Shown here in pieces: positions 61,039 through 64,000 of a stretch of DNA of 64,000 bases. The notes under the pieces are model-generated. The model made no database searches. It had not been told where the DNA came from and saw nothing but the letters and a program-made list of their open reading frames with translations. Position numbers and translations under genes: made by a program. The stretch lies in contig QCHA01000002.1 in assembly GCA_003279685.1 (NCBI GenBank), positions 80,303 through 144,302 of the forward strand, given 5' to 3'. Numbering within the stretch: the stretch's first letter is position 1; the number at the start of each line of letters is the position of its first letter. This DNA comes from Pelagibacteraceae bacterium AG-390-L03. GTDB lineage: Bacteria; Pseudomonadota; Alphaproteobacteria; Pelagibacterales; Pelagibacteraceae.

Positions 61039-61993
61039 ATTTTGCTTTTTGAATTACTGATTTATTTGCTTTAGGATATTGTAACTCTACACCATTTATC
61101 ATTTTACAACCTTGGTCTTTTTCTCCAATTTGAACCATGGATACACCAAGTTTTAATAGATTTACAGGAGCCTTCTTGCCTTTGGGATATTTTTGATAAC
61201 CTTCTAAATAGGCAGATGCAGCATCAGTATAAAGTTGTCTTATTCTAAATGTTTCTGCGTACCAGTACTGAGCACTGCCAGCCAATTCATGCTCACCATT
61301 GTCTAAAACAAATTCTCTAAAAGCTCTTTCAGCTGTATTATAATCACCAACTTTTAAAAAACTTGTTGCAAATTCATACTGTTTCTTTGGAGTTAAATCT
61401 TGAGGTAATAATTTTTCTTCGGCTTGAAAAGTTTCAGTCAAGACAGTTGCAGTAGTATCTACTGATTGAATTTGTTGAGAAGTTTCAGATGTTTCGGTAT
61501 CTTTGTATGAAATTGTACCTAGATCTTGTGGTTTAGAGCTCCCTGGTAATATTTCATTTTTTGTGTCTATTTTTGGTTTTGAAGTCAACTTTGTTGTAAT
61601 TTCACCAGAACTTATTGTAGACTCTATGTCTTGGAATCGTATCTGGTTATCAGATTGAATTTTTGACAACCTATTAGATAATTTATCAAGCTTAAAATTA
61701 ATTTCTTCAAACTTATTAGTTAATTGTCTAAACTGATCTTCAACTTCAGATAATTTTAATAAATGCCTTGTTAGCACATCCTCTGAGTTACTATCTGACC
61801 CAATACTTGAACTTTCATTAGATGATGATGTATTAATTTCCATTGAACCAGAATAAACTGCTCTTTCAAGAGTTTTAAGATCATTCTTGATAATTTCTAA
61901 AGTTTCATAAATATTATGATTATCTCCAAAAGAATTATTTAAAAAACTTAAATTAAATAAAATTAATATTATTATCTTAAGTGTAAATCTCAT
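60998..61993 (-). CDS. cpoB: Tol-Pal system protein CpoB (YbgF)
   Basis: A 331-residue periplasmic protein. Signal peptide MRFTLKIIILILFNLSFLNNSFG, a coiled coil at about residues 75-115 (SEVEDQFRQLTNKFEEINFKLDKL), a Ser/Thr-rich linker, and TPR-like repeats in the C-terminal half (AERAFREFVLDNGEHELAGSAQYWYAET; DAASAYLEGYQKYPKGKKAP). It coordinates peptidoglycan synthesis with Tol-Pal constriction at the septum. It follows pal across a hairpin terminator. Confidence 0.88.
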   Translation of the reverse strand: MRFTLKIIILILFNLSFLNNSFGDNHNIYETLEIIKNDLKTLERAVYSGSMEINTSSSNESSSIGSDSNSEDVLTRHLLKLSEVEDQFRQLTNKFEEINFKLDKLSNRLSKIQSDNQIRFQDIESTISSGEITTKLTSKPKIDTKNEILPGSSKPQDLGTISYKDTETSETSQQIQSVDTTATVLTETFQAEEKLLPQDLTPKKQYEFATSFLKVGDYNTAERAFREFVLDNGEHELAGSAQYWYAETFRIRQLYTDAASAYLEGYQKYPKGKKAPVNLLKLGVSMVQIGEKDQGCKMINGVELQYPKANKSVIQKAKYESKKFECIKEDS

Positions 61994-62026
61994 TGATTAG
62001 ATTTATGGTTATAAAAATGGCAAAAA

Positions 62027-62060
62027 AAAGACCCTTAAACTTTCACGTTTTAGGGTCTTT
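62027..62060 (-). terminator. Rho-independent terminator or attenuator between pal and cpoB
   Basis: AAAGACCCTTAAAC and GTTTTAGGGTCTTT form a 14-bp stem with one mismatch and a six-base loop. On the minus strand the stem runs into eight T. It should stop or reduce transcription from pal into cpoB. Confidence 0.85.
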
Positions 62061-62072
62061 AAATTTAAATTA

Positions 62073-62633
62073 TTAATTTGCTTTGACAGTTACTGATCTT
62101 CTGTTTTTTGACCAAGCTAAAGGAGTAGAGCCAGCATCAACCGGTCTTTCTTTACCATAGCTTAGTACTGATATTCTGTCTGAAGAAATTCCATAGGTCA
62201 TTAAATAGTCTTTAGCTGAATTAGCTCTTCTTTCTCCTAGAGCTAAATTATACTCTCTTGTTCCTCTTTCATCAGCATGACCTTCAACAACTACATTAAT
62301 ATTAGAGTTTTGTCTTAGCCAAGCTGCTTGCGCTCTTAAAGTTTCTCTAGAAGCTGTAGTTAAAATTGATTCATTCGTTGCAAAGAAAACTCTGTCTGGA
62401 ACTCCGTCAGCTAAATATTTAACCGTATCATCTCCAATATATGTATCACCTTGCATTTGACCTGAAATTTTTGGAGCGGCATCAGTAGTAGTAGAAGTAG
62501 TAGAAGTAGAAGCACTAGTAGTAGTATCATCAGTAGTAGTAGTAGTAACTTCTTTTTTAGTTGCACAGGCTGTTAAAACCAGGCACGCCGCTATTATTAG
62601 AAATCCATTTTTAAAAATTTTGCTTAATATCAT
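62073..62633 (-). CDS. pal: Peptidoglycan-associated lipoprotein Pal
   Basis: A lipoprotein of about 186 residues from ATG 62633, which has AAGGAG eight bases ahead; the track adds nine unlikely residues. Lipobox LVLTAC (cleaved before Cys), a Thr/Ser-rich low-complexity linker, and an OmpA-like domain with VVEGHADERGTREYNLALGERRANSAKDYL and ISVLSYGKERPV. It ties the outer membrane to peptidoglycan and binds TolB. It lies between tolB and cpoB as usual for tol-pal. Confidence 0.94.
   Translation of the reverse strand: MILSKIFKNGFLIIAACLVLTACATKKEVTTTTTDDTTTSASTSTTSTTTDAAPKISGQMQGDTYIGDDTVKYLADGVPDRVFFATNESILTTASRETLRAQAAWLRQNSNINVVVEGHADERGTREYNLALGERRANSAKDYLMTYGISSDRISVLSYGKERPVDAGSTPLAWSKNRRSVTVKAN
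62484..62548. repeat. Triplet-rich low-complexity tract inside pal
   Basis: GTAGTAGTAGAAGTAGTAG-type triplets on the plus strand code for the Thr/Ser run of the Pal linker. In-frame triplet gain or loss here would change linker length without breaking the gene. Confidence 0.7.
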
Positions 62634-62718
62634 TAAATTGCTCCTTGCTGCTAATTTCAATTCGTTACTTTTTCACAACTAATTAGAGGTTTCAAGTCAA
62701 AAAATCAAGTTTTTTTAC

Positions 62719-64000
62719 TTAATTACTCAATAAAGATGACCATGATGGGTCGGAGGCATCAGTTTGAGTTTCAACTAAACGTTCATTATACCCAGTTAAA
62801 TCTATTGACCATAACTTAGCAGAAAATCCTTCACCTTTTGCGTTAGTTTTTGTTTCTCTATAAAAAATTAGAACTCTTCCATTTGGAGACCAAGATGGTG
62901 CCTCTTGATAATAGTTTTCAGTTAATAATCTTTCTCCTTTTCCATCTGTCCTCATTACTCCAATATAAAATTTTCCTTTATGTAGCTTTGTAAAAGCTAT
63001 CAAGTCACCTCTGGGCGACCAAACAGGTGTTCCATAAATACCGTTTCCAAATGAAATTCTTCTTACATCACTCCCATCACTTTTCATTATATAAATTTGT
63101 TGGTATCCGCTTCTGTCAGAATTAAAAGCAATAAATTTTCCATTAGGAGAATAAGATGGTGATGTGTCAATTGATGGATGATTTGTGATTTTTTCAACTA
63201 ATCTATTTTCTAAATCCATCGTATATATGTCTGATTTTCCATCTTTAGCAAAACTCATTATTATTTTTTTTCCATCTGGAGAAAATCTTGGCGCAAAAGT
63301 CATGCCAGGAAAGTCACCCACAACTTCTTGTGTTCCTGTTTCAATATCTAGCAGATACACTCTTGGTAAATTTTTAAAGTACGACAAATATGTAACCATT
63401 TGACTTGCAGGGTTAAATCTTGGAGTTAATACAAGCTCATTTCCAAGTGTAAGAAATTTATTATTCGCACCATCTTGATCCATGATTGCCAACCTTTTTT
63501 TTCTTTGAGTTTTTGGACCTTCCTCAGCAACATAAATTATCCTTGTATCAAAATATCCTTTTTCTCCAGTCAATCTTTCATAAACTTTGTCTGATATAAT
63601 GTGTCCTACTCTTCTCCAGTTACTAGGTACCGTGGTAAATGCTAATGCCATCATTTCTTTAGCTGCTAAAATATCCCATAACCTAAATTCAACCCTCAAT
63701 TTTTCATTAACATATGTTACTTTGCCAGTAATAAGTGCTTGAGCTTTAATTAAATTCCAATCTTCAAATCTAGGTTTTAAATTTGCAATATCTGGTGCTT
63801 GTAAAAATGCATCTTTACTTAATGGATTAAATAAACCAGATGTCCTTAAATTATTTTCAACTATAATTGAGATTTCAGATCCTATATTTTCTTTTTTGAG
63901 GATTTTTTCAAAACTTATTTTTGATTTATCATCGATTGACAAAGGTGATACTGCTAATGGAAGTGGGTTTAAATTTCCTCTAGTGATATCTACTTCAATT
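62719..64000 (-). CDS. tolB: Tol-Pal translocation protein TolB (5' part outside window)
   Basis: The ORF track starts at an internal TTG (63942); the frame stays open to the right edge with [20 protein letters not shown], the usual TolB N-terminus, so the signal peptide lies outside. The N-terminal domain includes [31 protein letters not shown], followed by beta-propeller repeats such as [48 protein letters not shown] and [15 protein letters not shown]. It is a periplasmic protein that binds Pal. It stands 86 bp before pal. Confidence 0.94.
   Translation of the reverse strand, partial: IEVDITRGNLNPLPLAVSPLSIDDKSKISFEKILKKENIGSEISIIVENNLRTSGLFNPLSKDAFLQAPDIANLKPRFEDWNLIKAQALITGKVTYVNEKLRVEFRLWDILAAKEMMALAFTTVPSNWRRVGHIISDKVYERLTGEKGYFDTRIIYVAEEGPKTQRKKRLAIMDQDGANNKFLTLGNELVLTPRFNPASQMVTYLSYFKNLPRVYLLDIETGTQEVVGDFPGMTFAPRFSPDGKKIIMSFAKDGKSDIYTMDLENRLVEKITNHPSIDTSPSYSPNGKFIAFNSDRSGYQQIYIMKSDGSDVRRISFGNGIYGTPVWSPRGDLIAFTKLHKGKFYIGVMRTDGKGERLLTENYYQEAPSWSPNGRVLIFYRETKTNAKGEGFSAKLWSIDLTGYNERLVETQTDASDPSWSSLLSN

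Overview
The window looks like a piece of a streamlined, AT-rich alphaproteobacterial chromosome, most likely SAR11 (Pelagibacterales). This rests on very low GC, intergenic gaps often under 20 bp, a circularly permuted two-piece tmRNA gene, an RpoH-type sigma factor, a full Tol-Pal set, and gene families and junctions typical of free-living marine alphaproteobacteria. No database search was possible, so the assignment is by recognition only. I see no prophage, insertion sequence, CRISPR array or rRNA operon. One tRNA gene (Arg, anticodon TCG) and one tmRNA gene are present.

Layout. 1-4.5 kb: a branched-chain/amino-acid ABC importer (livF partial, livG, livM, livH, then the binding protein livJ, which is transcribed first). 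4.6-5.9 kb: a LysE-type exporter diverging from a DUF2805 protein and a glutaredoxin. 5.9-7.6 kb: an inverse-autotransporter (intimin-type) beta-barrel with no passenger, translationally coupled to an unrecognised secreted protein. 7.7-13.3 kb: a six-gene operon (DadA-like oxidase, EamA transporter, D-2-hydroxyacid dehydrogenase, HDAC-like deacetylase, MsrB, DUF1479). 13.4-20.4 kb: leuA followed directly by the rod-shape cluster mreB-mreC-mreD-mrdA-rodA. 20.5-25.7 kb: a dipeptide/oligopeptide ABC importer with both ATPases fused in one protein. 25.8-29.1 kb: ilvB-ilvN-ilvC. 29.2-33.7 kb: miaA, a DegP-type protease, DUF2065, hflC (frameshifted) and hflK. 33.7-36.7 kb: mrp, thyX, ssrA and a lone FkbM-like methyltransferase. 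36.7-43.2 kb: ppdK (frameshifted), glyS, glyQ and an S49 peptidase. 43.3-51.5 kb: ispB, pdxH, aroC, dxs, ispA, xseB, a Sua5-type tsaC, and an ABC-2 exporter pair. 51.5-64 kb: tRNA-Arg, rluD, rpoH, purA, thiD, glmM, folP, ftsH, tilS, cpoB, pal and tolB (partial).

How it fits together. Most of the window is housekeeping: branched-chain amino-acid synthesis (ilvBNC, leuA) beside amino-acid and peptide uptake; envelope shape and integrity (mre/mrd, tol-pal, glmM); isoprenoid supply (dxs, ispA, ispB); cofactors (folP, thiD, pdxH); and protein quality control (HflKC with FtsH, DegP, RpoH, tmRNA). Three operons carry a hairpin between an abundantly needed first envelope gene (livJ, dppA, pal) and the genes behind it, which suggests differential expression.

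Most worth a second look: the stand-alone inverse-autotransporter barrel with its coupled secreted partner; two genes (hflC, ppdK) each broken by exactly one extra A in a poly-A run; an inverted-repeat element with an internal direct repeat just before the LysE gene; and an AU-only hairpin directly in front of the rpoH start codon.
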